The notes under the pieces were generated by a model. That model saw only the letters and a list, made by a program, of their open reading frames with translations. It did not search any database and was not told the origin of the DNA. Below, one piece after another: positions 45,647-55,357 of a stretch of 64,000 nucleotides of DNA. The position numbers were made by a program, and so were the translations under genes. The DNA comes from Planctomycetota bacterium (GTDB lineage: Bacteria; Planctomycetota; B15-G4; JADJEK01), in contig JADJEK010000012.1 of assembly GCA_016709145.1 (NCBI GenBank), forward strand, positions 62,001-126,000, read 5' to 3'. Within the stretch, counting starts at the first letter, position 1. Every line of letters begins with the position of its first letter.

Positions 45647-48600
45647 ATGAATGCCATCGCGTCCGTCCTCGCAGTTTCGCTCGGGTTGCTGACGCTCTCG
45701 ACCAGCGCGATCGCGCAAGCGACCCCCGAGACCCTGCTGCTGCAAGAGCCCGACATCGCGGGGGACCGCGTCGTTTTCGTGTACGCGAAGGACCTCTGGA
45801 TCGCGAATACGGCCGGTGGCGAGGCGAAGCGACTGACGAGCAGCCTGGGCGACGAGAGCAACCCGCGCTTCTCGCCCGACGGACAGTGGATCGCGTTCAC
45901 CGGCCAATACGCCGGCAACCCCGACGTCTACGTCATCCCGGCCGCGGGTGGCGATCCGAAGCGACTCACGTGGCATCCCGCCGGGGACACCGTCCAGGAC
46001 TGGACGCGCGACGGCTCGGGAGTCGTCTTCACGAGCGCGCGCACGTCCGGTGGCCGCCAGCCGCCGAAGCTCTACACCGTGCCCGTCGCCGGCGGCTCGG
46101 CGACCGCGTTCAAGATCCCGCGCGTCGTCAACGCGCAGTTGTCGACCGACGGGACGCGGATCGCGTACATGCCGACCGGCGAGGCCTTCCGCAGCTGGAA
46201 GCGCTATCGCGGCGGCCGTCTCACGCGCGTGTGGGTATTCGACGTCGCCTCGAACGACGTCAAGGAAGTGCCGCACGTGAACGCCTCCGATGCGTGGCCG
46301 TGCTGGATCGGCGACGACCTCTATTTCGCGTCCGACCGCGACAACCACATGAACATCTGGAAGCTCGCGAAGGGCATGGACGCGGTCGAGCAAGTCACGA
46401 CGTTCACCGACTACGACGTGCGCAACATGGGCTCGGACGGCACGCGGCTCGTGTTCGAGCAGGCCGGCGCCCTGCACGTGATCGAGTCGCCCGGCACGGC
46501 TCCGCGACGACTGCAGATCCGCGCACTCGGCGACTTCCCCGACGCGCTCGCGCGCTGGGAAGCGGTCAGCGGCGAGATCCGTGACGCGGGGATCGCGCCC
46601 AACGGCAAGCGCGTGGTGTTCGAGGCCCGTGGCGAGATCCTCACGGTCCCGCGCGAATTCGGCGACGCCCGCAATCTGTCCGATTCGCCAGGAGCGCACG
46701 ATCGCTCGCCGGCGTGGTCGCCCGATGGCGCGAAGATCGCGTGGTTCTCGGACGCCGACGGCGAATACAAGCTCGTCGTGCGTGATCAGGCCGGCAAGGG
46801 CGATGCGCAGACGTTCGACGTCGCCGCCACCGACCGCACCACCGATCGCGGCGGCTTCTTCTCCAATCCCGCGTGGTCGCCCGACGGCAAGCACCTGCTG
46901 TTCGTCGACAAGACCAACCGCATCGCGTACCTCACGCTCGAGTCCGGCAAGGTCACGGAAGTCGCGCGCATCCAGGGCTCGCTCGGCGAGATCCGGCCCG
47001 GCGCGAGCTGGTCGGCCGATTCCAAGTGGATCGCGTTCGAACAGCGCAATCCGCGCACGACGTACGACCGCATCGCGCTGTACGAACTCGCGACGGGCAA
47101 GAGCACGTCGATCACCGACGCGTTCGGATCGGCCGCGTCGCCGGTGTTCTCGCGCGACGGCAAGCACCTGTTCTTCAGCGCGTCGGTCGAATCCGGCCCG
47201 CAGCGCTTCGGCCTCGACATGAGCACCTCGGCCGCGCGCGAATCCGAATCCGCGCTGTACGTCGTCGTACTGCAGAAGGACGGCAAGAACCCGTTCGCGC
47301 CGAAGAGCGACGAAGGCTTCGGCAAGGACGAGGACAAGGACGGCGACGAGGGCGACAAGGACAAGAAGGACAAGCCGGGCGATGGCGACAAGCCCGCCGA
47401 TCGGAAGGACAAGGCCACGCTGGCGCAGGATCCCGCGACGCCGCCCGCCGCGGCCGTCGCCGACGCCGGCAAGCCGCAAGACGAAAAGAAGGACGAGCCG
47501 AAGAAGGAGAAGGAACTCCCGGCTCTCGACCTCGAGGGCATCGATCAGCGCATCCTCGCGCTGCCGTTGTCGTCCGCGAACTACGGCACGCTGGCGACGT
47601 CGAAGGGTCAGTTCCTGTTCGTCGAGTTCGCGCGCGGCGAAGGTTCGAAGCTGAAGCGCTTCGACTTCGACAAGAAGAAGGCGGAAGACGTCGCCGACGG
47701 CGTCAGCGGAGTGGAAGTCTCCGCCGACGGCAAGTCGCTGCTCACGAGCGGATCGTCGGGCTGGCAATTGATGAGCGAGACCGGCGGCGACAAGAAGGCG
47801 ATCAAGACCGACGGCTTGCGCGTCCGCGTCGATCCGGCCGTCGAATGGGCGCAGACGCTGCGTGAAGTCTGGCGGCTGCAGCGCGACTACTTCTACGACC
47901 CCAACATGCACGGCGTCGACTGGCCCGCGATGTGGGAGCGCTGGTCGCCGTTCGTCGCTCACGTGAAGCACCGTGCCGACCTCAACATGGTCATCGCCGA
48001 ACTGATCGGTGAGCTGTGCTGCGGGCACCAATACGTCAGCGGTGGAGCGATGCCCGACGCGCCCGACGGAGTCGGCGTCGGTCTGCTCGGCGCGGACTTC
48101 GTCGTCGATGCCGGCCGTCATCGCATCGCGCGCATCTATCGCGGTCAGAACTGGAATCCGGGCCTGCGCGCCCCGCTGACCGAACCGGGCGTCGATGCGC
48201 GCGAGGGCGACTACGTCCTGCGCGTGAGCGGCGTCGAAGTGCGCGGCAGCGACGAGATCTACCGCGCATTCGAGAACACCGCCGGCAAGCAGGTCGAGCT
48301 GGTGCTTTCGGCGAATGCGGACGGCTCCGAGCCGCGCACGATGACCGTCGTCCCGATCGCGAGCGAAGGCCAACTCCGCCAGTTGTCCTGGGTCGAAGCG
48401 AACCGTCGCCGCGTCGAGGAGAAGAGCGGTGGCAAGCTCGGCTACATCTACATGCCGAATACGGGCGGCCAGGGCATGGCGTCGTTCGACCGCGACTTCT
48501 ACTCGCAGCTCGACCGCCAGGGCCTCGTCATCGACGAGCGCTACAACGGCGGCGGCCAGGTCGCGGACTACGTGATCGGCGTGCTGTCGTCGCCGGTCTA

Positions 48601-49036
48601 CTCGTACTGGATGAACCGCGAAGGCTGGCTCGCACAGTCGCCGTTCTTCTCGTTCGACGGGCCGAAGGTCATGGTCACGAACGAGTACGCCGGCTCCGGC
48701 GGTGACTGGATGCCGTGGACGTTCCAACGGCGCAAGCTCGGCAAGCTCGTCGGCATGCGCACCTGGGGCGGACTCGTCGGCATCTCGGGCTACCCGCCGT
48801 TGATGGACGGCGGCTCGGTCACCGCGGCGAGCTTCGGCGTCATGGACGTCGACGGTTCATGGGCCGTCGAGAACGTCGGTGTGGCTCCGGACCTCGAAGT
48901 CGTCGAATGGCCGAAGCGCATCATCGAAGAGGGCGCCGACCCGCAACTCGACGAGGCGATCCGCGTGGCCCTCGAAGACCTCGAGAAGCACACGCCGGCG
49001 AAGCGGCCGGTGTACACGCCACCGTCGAAGCGCTGA
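45647..49036 (+). CDS. Secreted tricorn-type S41 protease
   Basis: 1129 residues. A signal peptide (IASVLAVSLGLLTLSTSAIAQ) shows export, whereas archaeal tricorn is cytosolic. The order is: beta-propeller of WD40/PD40 type (~25-620, repeats such as NPRFSPDGQWIAFTG and SPAWSPDGAKIAWFSD) interrupted by a Lys/Asp/Glu-rich insert (~555-620); a helical C1 domain (~720-790, VWRLQRDYFYDPNMHGVDW); a PDZ domain (~800-915); and the S41 catalytic domain with the nucleophile Ser1017 in NEYAGSGGDW. The propeller gates peptide access in the archaeal enzyme. It probably degrades oligopeptides in the periplasm. ATG chosen because it starts the signal peptide. Confidence 0.92.
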   Translation: MNAIASVLAVSLGLLTLSTSAIAQATPETLLLQEPDIAGDRVVFVYAKDLWIANTAGGEAKRLTSSLGDESNPRFSPDGQWIAFTGQYAGNPDVYVIPAAGGDPKRLTWHPAGDTVQDWTRDGSGVVFTSARTSGGRQPPKLYTVPVAGGSATAFKIPRVVNAQLSTDGTRIAYMPTGEAFRSWKRYRGGRLTRVWVFDVASNDVKEVPHVNASDAWPCWIGDDLYFASDRDNHMNIWKLAKGMDAVEQVTTFTDYDVRNMGSDGTRLVFEQAGALHVIESPGTAPRRLQIRALGDFPDALARWEAVSGEIRDAGIAPNGKRVVFEARGEILTVPREFGDARNLSDSPGAHDRSPAWSPDGAKIAWFSDADGEYKLVVRDQAGKGDAQTFDVAATDRTTDRGGFFSNPAWSPDGKHLLFVDKTNRIAYLTLESGKVTEVARIQGSLGEIRPGASWSADSKWIAFEQRNPRTTYDRIALYELATGKSTSITDAFGSAASPVFSRDGKHLFFSASVESGPQRFGLDMSTSAARESESALYVVVLQKDGKNPFAPKSDEGFGKDEDKDGDEGDKDKKDKPGDGDKPADRKDKATLAQDPATPPAAAVADAGKPQDEKKDEPKKEKELPALDLEGIDQRILALPLSSANYGTLATSKGQFLFVEFARGEGSKLKRFDFDKKKAEDVADGVSGVEVSADGKSLLTSGSSGWQLMSETGGDKKAIKTDGLRVRVDPAVEWAQTLREVWRLQRDYFYDPNMHGVDWPAMWERWSPFVAHVKHRADLNMVIAELIGELCCGHQYVSGGAMPDAPDGVGVGLLGADFVVDAGRHRIARIYRGQNWNPGLRAPLTEPGVDAREGDYVLRVSGVEVRGSDEIYRAFENTAGKQVELVLSANADGSEPRTMTVVPIASEGQLRQLSWVEANRRRVEEKSGGKLGYIYMPNTGGQGMASFDRDFYSQLDRQGLVIDERYNGGGQVADYVIGVLSSPVYSYWMNREGWLAQSPFFSFDGPKVMVTNEYAGSGGDWMPWTFQRRKLGKLVGMRTWGGLVGISGYPPLMDGGSVTAASFGVMDVDGSWAVENVGVAPDLEVVEWPKRIIEEGADPQLDEAIRVALEDLEKHTPAKRPVYTPPSKR

Positions 49037-49059
49037 GCGTCTCGATCTCATGAGCCGTG

Positions 49060-49103
49060 AACGTGCGCGATCGGGCCTCGCCGGAGGTTCGATCGCGCAC
49101 GTT
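49060..49103. terminator. Bidirectional terminator between the protease and ABC permease genes
   Basis: A perfect 14-bp inverted repeat, AACGTGCGCGATCG (49060-49073) with CGATCGCGCACGTT (49090-49103), with a 16-nt loop lies between the convergent stops and ends in TTTGC. Confidence 0.6.
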
Positions 49104-49129
49104 TGCTTCCCGACCAAGGATCCACGGGC

Positions 49130-51667
49130 TCACTCGTCCATTGCTTCGTACGCGCCGTGCCGTTCCAACAGCGACAACGGCAGTCGCGCCGCGATCCACG
49201 CCGTGACCATCGCGCCGAGCAGTGCCAGCACGCTCTCGCGCCACGGCCACGCATGATCGAACACGAAGCCGGAGAACGCGCGGAACACCAGATTCGCGGG
49301 GATCCACAGCACGTGCCCGAGCGCGAGCCCGCCGACCGCCGCGGCGCTCGCGATGACGTAGACCTCCCACGCGACGCTGGCGCGCCAATCGCGCGGTCGC
49401 ATGCCCACGGCACGCAGCAACGCGAGTTCGCGCCGACGGGACGCCACCGAAAGCGTCACCGTCGCGAAGATCGACACCGCGCCGATCGCGAGCGCGAGCA
49501 CGAGTTGGACGACGCTCAGCGCGCGCAGATCGTCGACGAAACCGACGACGTGGTCGAGATAGCGCTGCGTCGTCGCAACCGGCAGGAACGCGTGATCGCG
49601 AGCGCGCGCCGCGCGTGCGGCTTCGGCCACGCGCTCCGCATCGACGCCCGGGGCGAGACAGAGTTCGACGAAGTCGACCAGCGGATCGTGGAACCGCTCG
49701 CGATAGACGGGCAAGTGCAGCAGCACGGTGCCGCCCGGATGCATGTAGTCGCGCACGATCGCGACGATCTCGAACTCTCCCGGACCATCGGGCGTCGCGA
49801 GAGCGAAGCGGTCACCGACGACGAGCCCGTGCTTCCACGCGAAGTTCTCGGAGACGAACGCTCCGCGACCACCGATGACCGCATCGAACGCGGCCTCTGG
49901 CTCGCCGGCATGGAACTGGAAGCGCGATCGCTCGCGCGCGACGTCGAAGTCCATCGCGGCCAACGCGATCTCGTCGCCGAGCGCGCGCGTCTTCCGGTAG
50001 CGGTAGCGGAACGCGCGCTCGACGCCGTCGATGGCAGCAACGGAGCCGGCGCCTTCCTCGCGGAACGGGAACGCAATGCCGCCGACGATGACGTCGGACG
50101 GGATGTTCCCGTCGAGCCAACTGCGAATGCCATCGCCCATGCCGCGCGTCACGCCGCCGTGCGCGACGACCAACGCGAGCGCGAGCGCGAACGCGCCGAT
50201 CGTCATCGTCGTCCGCATCGGCTGGAGCGTCAGAGCATCGAGCGCGAACGCGAGGGCTGGCCGGCGCGCGAACGAGCGCCGGCGAACGAACGCGCCGAGC
50301 GCGAGCACGACCGCGGGCGTTCCACACAGGGCGCAGAACGCGAGCACGACCACGGCGATCGTGCCCGCCACACGCTCGTGGCCGCGCGGGGCGGCGAACA
50401 GGCCGATCCCGACGAGGACGGCCACGACCACCGCGATGTGCGCGGCGCGACGGATCGCGGCTGCGCGACGCTCGCCCGATTCCGCGACTTGAAGCAGTTC
50501 GAGCGGAGCGCGTCGCACCAACGGGACCATCGCGAGCGCGCTCGCCGCCACGGTCGTGCTCGCCGCGAGGACGAACGCCTGCGCGATCGTGACGAGACTC
50601 GGCAATCGCGCCGACACCGGGGGCACGACGAACTGCACGCGGCTGACGACGTCGGCGAGCAAGCCGCCGGTGAACACGGCCAGCACCGACCCGAGGACCA
50701 CACCGACGACGCAGCCGACCGCGCCGAGCGCGATCGCCTCGCCGACGAACGTCGCGGCGAGTCCGCGACGCGACATGCCGGACGCGCGCAACAGACCGGC
50801 CTCGCGCGTGCGTTCGGCCAACACGGCGGACACCGAGTTGAACACGAAGAACCCGGCGATCAGCAGTGCGAGCAAGTCGTTCAGGAAGAACACGGCACGG
50901 AACGTGTCGAGCCCGATCGTCGCGTCGCGCGTCCACTCGTCGGGCGACTTCACGCTGGAGTCGACGCCGAGCACCGCGGCGATCGCGGTTCGCGCGCTCT
51001 TCGGATCGACCCCTTCCGCGAGCGACAGACGCACGCGATCGAATCTCCCGGGTCGACCCGTGATCGCCGCCGCCGCGTCGAGCGGGATGAACGCGAAGCC
51101 CATCAGCGCTTCGGCGAGTGCGCCGGGAGCTTCCACGGCACCGACGATGCGGAACGTGCGCGTTCCGATGCTGGTGTCGATCTCGAGGTCGCCACCGACG
51201 CGAAGGCCGAGCGCCGCGAGGAGGCGGCTCGAAGCGACGATGCCGTCCTGGCGCAGGAACGCTGCGGCAGGATCGACGTCGACGAGGCGCATGCCGTCGG
51301 CGGCCCCGGCGAAGCGCATCGCATCGCGCGGGTCGACACCGAGCAGCGTCAGCGGCGTGCCCGACGTCGTCGTGGCCGCGATCTCGACGACGCCCGCGAC
51401 GCTCGCGAACTCGGGCCGCTCGCGCAATGCGTCGAGCGCGTCGTCGTCGATCCCGGCGGCGTCGCGCGTGACGAGCAGGTCGACGCCCGATTCCAATGCC
51501 CCGCGCGCACCGTGGACCGCCGAGAGGATCGCGGCCGTGTTCGTCTCGGTCGACACGAACAGAGCGACGCCGAGTGCGACGGCGAGTGCGGAGAGTCCTT
51601 GTCGCAACGGTCGAATGCGCAGTTCGCGCCAGATCAGTCGACGCGCGAGCCACGCGAAGCGGCTCAT
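49130..51667 (-). CDS. ABC transporter permease, FtsX/MacB-like
   Basis: 845 residues, with an N-terminal helix then a large extracytoplasmic domain (~50-260), three helices (~265-400), a second block and a second extracytoplasmic domain (~500-700) before three final helices. This is the double-FtsX layout of long MacB-like permeases. LLALLIAGFFVFNSVSAVLAER and REAGLLRASGMSRR (repeated as RRRELALLRAVGMRPRDW) are the family's coupling segments. It overlaps the ATPase gene by 4 nt, so the two form one transporter, of the type that exports lipoproteins, peptides or antibiotics or works in mechanotransmission. The substrate cannot be told from sequence. Confidence 0.9.
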   Translation of the reverse strand: MSRFAWLARRLIWRELRIRPLRQGLSALAVALGVALFVSTETNTAAILSAVHGARGALESGVDLLVTRDAAGIDDDALDALRERPEFASVAGVVEIAATTTSGTPLTLLGVDPRDAMRFAGAADGMRLVDVDPAAAFLRQDGIVASSRLLAALGLRVGGDLEIDTSIGTRTFRIVGAVEAPGALAEALMGFAFIPLDAAAAITGRPGRFDRVRLSLAEGVDPKSARTAIAAVLGVDSSVKSPDEWTRDATIGLDTFRAVFFLNDLLALLIAGFFVFNSVSAVLAERTREAGLLRASGMSRRGLAATFVGEAIALGAVGCVVGVVLGSVLAVFTGGLLADVVSRVQFVVPPVSARLPSLVTIAQAFVLAASTTVAASALAMVPLVRRAPLELLQVAESGERRAAAIRRAAHIAVVVAVLVGIGLFAAPRGHERVAGTIAVVVLAFCALCGTPAVVLALGAFVRRRSFARRPALAFALDALTLQPMRTTMTIGAFALALALVVAHGGVTRGMGDGIRSWLDGNIPSDVIVGGIAFPFREEGAGSVAAIDGVERAFRYRYRKTRALGDEIALAAMDFDVARERSRFQFHAGEPEAAFDAVIGGRGAFVSENFAWKHGLVVGDRFALATPDGPGEFEIVAIVRDYMHPGGTVLLHLPVYRERFHDPLVDFVELCLAPGVDAERVAEAARAARARDHAFLPVATTQRYLDHVVGFVDDLRALSVVQLVLALAIGAVSIFATVTLSVASRRRELALLRAVGMRPRDWRASVAWEVYVIASAAAVGGLALGHVLWIPANLVFRAFSGFVFDHAWPWRESVLALLGAMVTAWIAARLPLSLLERHGAYEAMDE

Positions 51668-52371
51668 GGCGCGGTCGTTCCTCGGCGCGATTCGATGCCG
51701 ACGATGCGACCGTCGTCGAGTCGAAGCACGGAGTCGGCGAGCGCCGCGACGCGCTCATCGTGCGTCACCGCGAGCACGCAGACCCCGTCGTCGTGCGCCA
51801 GATCGCGCAACCAGCGAGCGATCGCCGTCGCATTCGTCGAATCGAGCGCGCCGGTCGGCTCGTCGGCGAGCAGCAGCCGCGGCGACGGCATCAGCGCCCG
51901 CGCCAAGGCCGCGCGCTGGCGCTCACCGCCGGACAATCGCTCGGGTCGATGCGTGCGACGCGACGACAATCCGAGTCGTTCGATCAGCGCAGCGAGTCGC
52001 GCGAGGTCCGCGCCGGTCGGCGCGCGTTCGAGCACGATCGGCAACAGCGCGTTCTCTTCGATCGAGAGTTGCGGCATCAGATTGAAGAACTGGAACACGA
52101 GCCCGATCGCCGTGCGCCGCAACCGCGCCAACGCGTCGTCGTCCTGCGTCGCGAGGTCGATCCCATCGACGATCACCGCCCCGGAGCTCGGCCGATCGAG
52201 CGAGGCGCAAAGGTGCAACAGGGTGGACTTCCCGCTGCCCGACCGCCCGAGGATCGCCGTGAACGTGCCCGCGAGGAACTCGGCATCGATCCCGTCGACG
52301 GCGACGATCGGCTCCGAGCCACCGGCGAAGACGCGGGACACTCCGCGGAGTTGGAGGACGACGGGCGGCAC
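51664..52371 (-). CDS. ABC transporter ATP-binding protein, LolD/MacB-like
   Basis: 235 residues. Walker A GRSGSGKST (~42-50), Q-loop VFQFFNLMPQLS, signature LSGGERQ, Walker B LLLADEPTGALDS and the switch His in VTHD are all intact, so it should hydrolyse ATP. The FFNLMP segment is the one typical of the LolD/MacB/FtsE type. It is first in the pair with the permease (4-nt overlap). The gene diverges from the Nudix gene with only about 90 nt between starts. Confidence 0.93.
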   Translation of the reverse strand: MPPVVLQLRGVSRVFAGGSEPIVAVDGIDAEFLAGTFTAILGRSGSGKSTLLHLCASLDRPSSGAVIVDGIDLATQDDDALARLRRTAIGLVFQFFNLMPQLSIEENALLPIVLERAPTGADLARLAALIERLGLSSRRTHRPERLSGGERQRAALARALMPSPRLLLADEPTGALDSTNATAIARWLRDLAHDDGVCVLAVTHDERVAALADSVLRLDDGRIVGIESRRGTTAP

Positions 52372-52462
52372 GAGTCACCTCGTGTTCGAGCAAGGGCGCT
52401 CGGACGGTAGCAACGGGGCCGCGGACTCCTCGACCTTGAATCCGTCGAGGTCGGCGGCTTCG

Positions 52463-52867
52463 ATGCCGCGCATGCCCATCCCGAAGCAACCGCGCCTGAC
52501 GGTCGACGTCATCATCGAGCTCGAAGGAGGAGTCGTCCTGGTCGAACGCAAGTTCGAGCCGCACGGCTGGGCGATCCCAGGCGGCTTCGTCGAGTGGGGC
52601 GAGACGCTCGAGACCGCAGCGATCCGCGAGGCCAAGGAGGAGACAGGCCTCGACGTCACGCTGAAGCGCCAATTCCACGCGTACTCCGACCCGAACCGAG
52701 ACCCGCGCGGTCACACCGTCTGCGTGGTCTTCGAGGGAACGGCACAGGGAACTCCGGTCGGCGGCGACGACGCGAAGACGGCGAGAGTGTTCCGCCTCGA
52801 CGAGCTCCCTCAACTCGCGTTCGACCACGCGCAGATCCTCGAGGACTACAGGACGCGCAGGTATTGA
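52463..52867 (+). CDS. Nudix hydrolase
   Basis: 134 residues from ATG 52463 (ATG 52472 is nearly as good). The Nudix box is complete: GGFVEWGETLETAAIREAKE followed by ETGLD (pattern G-x5-E-x7-R-E-x2-E-E). It hydrolyses nucleoside diphosphates linked to another group; short ADP-ribose-pyrophosphatase-like members of this length are common. IPKQPRLTVDVIIELEGGVV at the start aligns with the first strand. It is alone on its strand. A stem-loop follows the stop. Confidence 0.92.
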   Translation: MPRMPIPKQPRLTVDVIIELEGGVVLVERKFEPHGWAIPGGFVEWGETLETAAIREAKEETGLDVTLKRQFHAYSDPNRDPRGHTVCVVFEGTAQGTPVGGDDAKTARVFRLDELPQLAFDHAQILEDYRTRRY

Positions 52868-52870
52868 GGG

Positions 52871-52909
52871 GCGCCCTACCGTTCGCGGGGAGCGCAATCG
52901 GTAGGGCGC
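52871..52909. terminator. Stem-loop after the Nudix gene
   Basis: GCGCCCTACCG (52871-52881) pairs perfectly with CGGTAGGGCGC (52899-52909), 4 nt after the Nudix stop and before the convergent FG-GAP gene. Confidence 0.55.
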
Positions 52910-52946
52910 ACTCGAAGTCGAGCAGCGGGTCCGTTCGGAGCCCGGG

Positions 52947-54641
52947 CTACAACTGAACTCCGTTCGAATTACTGAATCCCGTCGGATTCGCCGGGTCCGC
53001 AACGAAGGCTTGCAGCGTCAATGGGATGGGCGTCGGCAGGTTCGGGTACGAGACGGGTACCGCGACGGCGCCAGTCGCGTCGAGCGACAAGCTCAACGTG
53101 ATCGGAAGCAGCGGGGACACCAACAACGAGCAACCGCCCCCCATCGGCACCGAAGCCTGAGTCAGCCCGAGCAGCAGGACGGCCGTCGAGTTGGGCAAGC
53201 CTCCCTCGATGGACAGCGTCGCTGGGTTCATCGCTTGGACGCAACCGAAGTAGCGCAGCCGTGGCGTCGACCCGTTCGAGCCCGCACAGCCTTGTCCGTA
53301 CACCACCGACGGCGACATGCATCCACTGAACACGTCGACGCAGCCGATGGCCGAGTTGCGATTCGGCGCGCCGACCAACACGTCGGAACGCCCGTCCTTG
53401 TTCACGTCCCCGGCGGACGACACGGCAAGGCCGAACTGCTCGTTCCTCAGTTGGCCGTCGATCACGCAGTAGGAACTACTCCCGCCACCGGACTTGCCGA
53501 GCACGACGTGCGCGATTCCGGTCGGCGATCCCAACTGCGGCGCATACGGCGCTCCGATGATCAAGTCAGCGATCGAGTCACCGTCGACGTCACCCGCGCC
53601 CGCGACGGCCTCTCCATAGACCGTCGACGGCGGAACACCCACGCCGAGTGCCGTGACTCCGTCCCACGTGAACAACGACGAATACGTTGCTCCCGAAAAT
53701 GCCTGCACTTGACCCGCGCCCGACGAGAGCCCAGGTGCCGCGACCACGAAGTCGGGAACCCCGTCGTCGTCGAAATCGCCGGGCTGCCCGAACACGACGC
53801 CGCCACTGCTGATCGCCGCGCCGATGCGAGAGCCACTCAGGCCGCCGTTGACGCACGTCAACGCCGTGTAGGAACTCGGACCCCCGTTGATCCGAATGAG
53901 TGCCGCTCCGCCGGTCTTGACTCCCCCCGCGACCGCGTCGGGGTCGCCGACCAGAAGTTCGCTTTTCCCATCGCCGGTGACGTCACCGACCCCTCGGACA
54001 GCATGCCCGAGGTGAGCGAACGCGTGAGTGAGCCCGGCGATCTGGCTCGGGACCATGATGAACAAGAGCCCGCCCGTCGCTCCGGAATACGCATGCACAG
54101 CGCCGTTCCCCGGGCGGTTGGGCTCGCCGATCAACACATCGGCGACGGAATCTCCGTCGAGGTCCGGGACCGACGACACGCTCTGACCGAGGTTTCCGCC
54201 GGAGAACGTGCCGAACACACTGAACAAGGTCGCACCGTTCGCCCCCGAGCAGACCCACGCGGCCCCGCTTGCCGCGCCGGCTCCGAAGTACGCGAGGTCG
54301 CCGACGACGTAGTCGCCGCGGCCATCGCCGTTCACGTCACCGAGGCCCGAGACGGACCAACCATAGTCCGCGGCGCCGGCCGGACCGGGCTGGCTGTACA
54401 GCAATGCGAAGTCGACGCCCGAGTACACGAAGACCCGACCGGTGGCCCCGTCGTTCGGTGCGCCCACGATGAAGTCGTCGAACCCGTCCGCATCGACGTC
54501 GCCGAGCGCGGCGACGCTGCGTCCGAACGTCCCATTCGGCGCACTTCCGCAAGGACTTCCCAGCAGCGGCATCTGGCCACCCTGGGCCACCGCGCAACCG
54601 ATGACACATGTTCCGAGAACTCGAAAGACGAACGAACTCAT
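52947..54641 (-). CDS. Secreted FG-GAP repeat protein with C-terminal beta domain
   Basis: 564 residues from the ATG at 54641, which opens a signal peptide (SSFVFRVLGTCVIGCAVAQ). Seven FG-GAP repeats follow (DVDADGFDDFIVGAP, DVNGDGRGDYVVGD, DLDGDSVADVLIGEP, DVTGDGKSELLVGDP, DFDDDGVPDFVVAAP, DVDGDSIADLIIGAP, DVNKDGRSDVLVGAP), forming an integrin-alpha-like propeller with calcium loops. The last ~120 residues, starting YGQGCAGSNGSTPRL, form a separate beta domain that I associate with secreted proteins of this bacterial group. It converges with Nudix and diverges from the sigma-kinase genes. Confidence 0.88.
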   Translation of the reverse strand: MSSFVFRVLGTCVIGCAVAQGGQMPLLGSPCGSAPNGTFGRSVAALGDVDADGFDDFIVGAPNDGATGRVFVYSGVDFALLYSQPGPAGAADYGWSVSGLGDVNGDGRGDYVVGDLAYFGAGAASGAAWVCSGANGATLFSVFGTFSGGNLGQSVSSVPDLDGDSVADVLIGEPNRPGNGAVHAYSGATGGLLFIMVPSQIAGLTHAFAHLGHAVRGVGDVTGDGKSELLVGDPDAVAGGVKTGGAALIRINGGPSSYTALTCVNGGLSGSRIGAAISSGGVVFGQPGDFDDDGVPDFVVAAPGLSSGAGQVQAFSGATYSSLFTWDGVTALGVGVPPSTVYGEAVAGAGDVDGDSIADLIIGAPYAPQLGSPTGIAHVVLGKSGGGSSSYCVIDGQLRNEQFGLAVSSAGDVNKDGRSDVLVGAPNRNSAIGCVDVFSGCMSPSVVYGQGCAGSNGSTPRLRYFGCVQAMNPATLSIEGGLPNSTAVLLLGLTQASVPMGGGCSLLVSPLLPITLSLSLDATGAVAVPVSYPNLPTPIPLTLQAFVADPANPTGFSNSNGVQL

Positions 54642-54850
54642 GATTCGACTCCCAGCGTCACGCGACGCTCCACTCGCCGAGTTGGGCCGGAGGTTCGAAC
54701 GACACCACGGACGTTCGTCCGCCGCTGGAAACCCGAATCCGCACCGAAAGTGTTGTTTCACTACACGAACCGAGAGAATTCGCGGCGGTCCGATGTAGCC
54801 CGCAGCGTCTGTCGTCACTACAACGATGAACTCCGGGTGGAGGGCACGAA

Positions 54851-55357
54851 TTGAGCCCCGGCGCGCGACCCCCTCTTGCACGCACTCTTTATCTCGAACT
54901 CCATCGGATGGCGAAGCATCAGCTCCGCGGTCCCAGGGGACGCGGAACGTTCGGCGTGAGCGACCTGGTCCAGGAGGCATACCTGAGACTGCTCCGCGCG
55001 GATCTCGCGGACACCGAGCACGTCGGTTTCCGCATGAGGGCCGCGCTCGCGATGCGTTCGGCGATCGTGGACCACGCGCGAACACGTGGGCGCGAGAAGC
55101 GGAATCCGGAGTTGGGGCCGCCGGTGCCCGACGCGATCTGCGACACGATGCTGGAACGCTCGGTGGACGTCTTCGCGCTCGAGCCCGCGCTCGACGAACT
55201 CGAGACCATGGACCCGGTGGCCTTCAAGGCGATCCACGTGCGCTTCTACACCGGAGCGACCATCGCCGAGGTCGCCGAGGCACTGGGCCTGCCGTTGCGT
55301 ACGACCGAACGCAAACTGGCGACGACCATCAAATGGCTGCGGACGAAAGTCCGATGA
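54851..55357 (+). CDS. ECF-like sigma factor (planctomycete/myxobacterial TIGR02999-type)
   Basis: 168 residues from a TTG at 54851 with GGAGGG at 54839-54844. Region 2 is compact (FGVSDLVQEAYLRLLRADLA, MRSAIVDHARTRGREKR) and region 4 has TIAEVAEALGLPLRTTERKL with a final KWLRTKV helix. Short sigma factors of this kind usually sit next to a kinase; here the kinase start overlaps the stop by 4 nt (ATGA). In such pairs the kinase is thought to control the sigma factor, but no data here bear on that. Confidence 0.87.
   Translation: MSPGARPPLARTLYLELHRMAKHQLRGPRGRGTFGVSDLVQEAYLRLLRADLADTEHVGFRMRAALAMRSAIVDHARTRGREKRNPELGPPVPDAICDTMLERSVDVFALEPALDELETMDPVAFKAIHVRFYTGATIAEVAEALGLPLRTTERKLATTIKWLRTKVR

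Noticed and set aside
49103..52459. A 1254-codon plus-strand frame over the ABC transporter genes
   Set aside because: Only its last 134 codons (Nudix) look like protein; the rest is Arg/Glu-rich shadow of the permease and ATPase genes.
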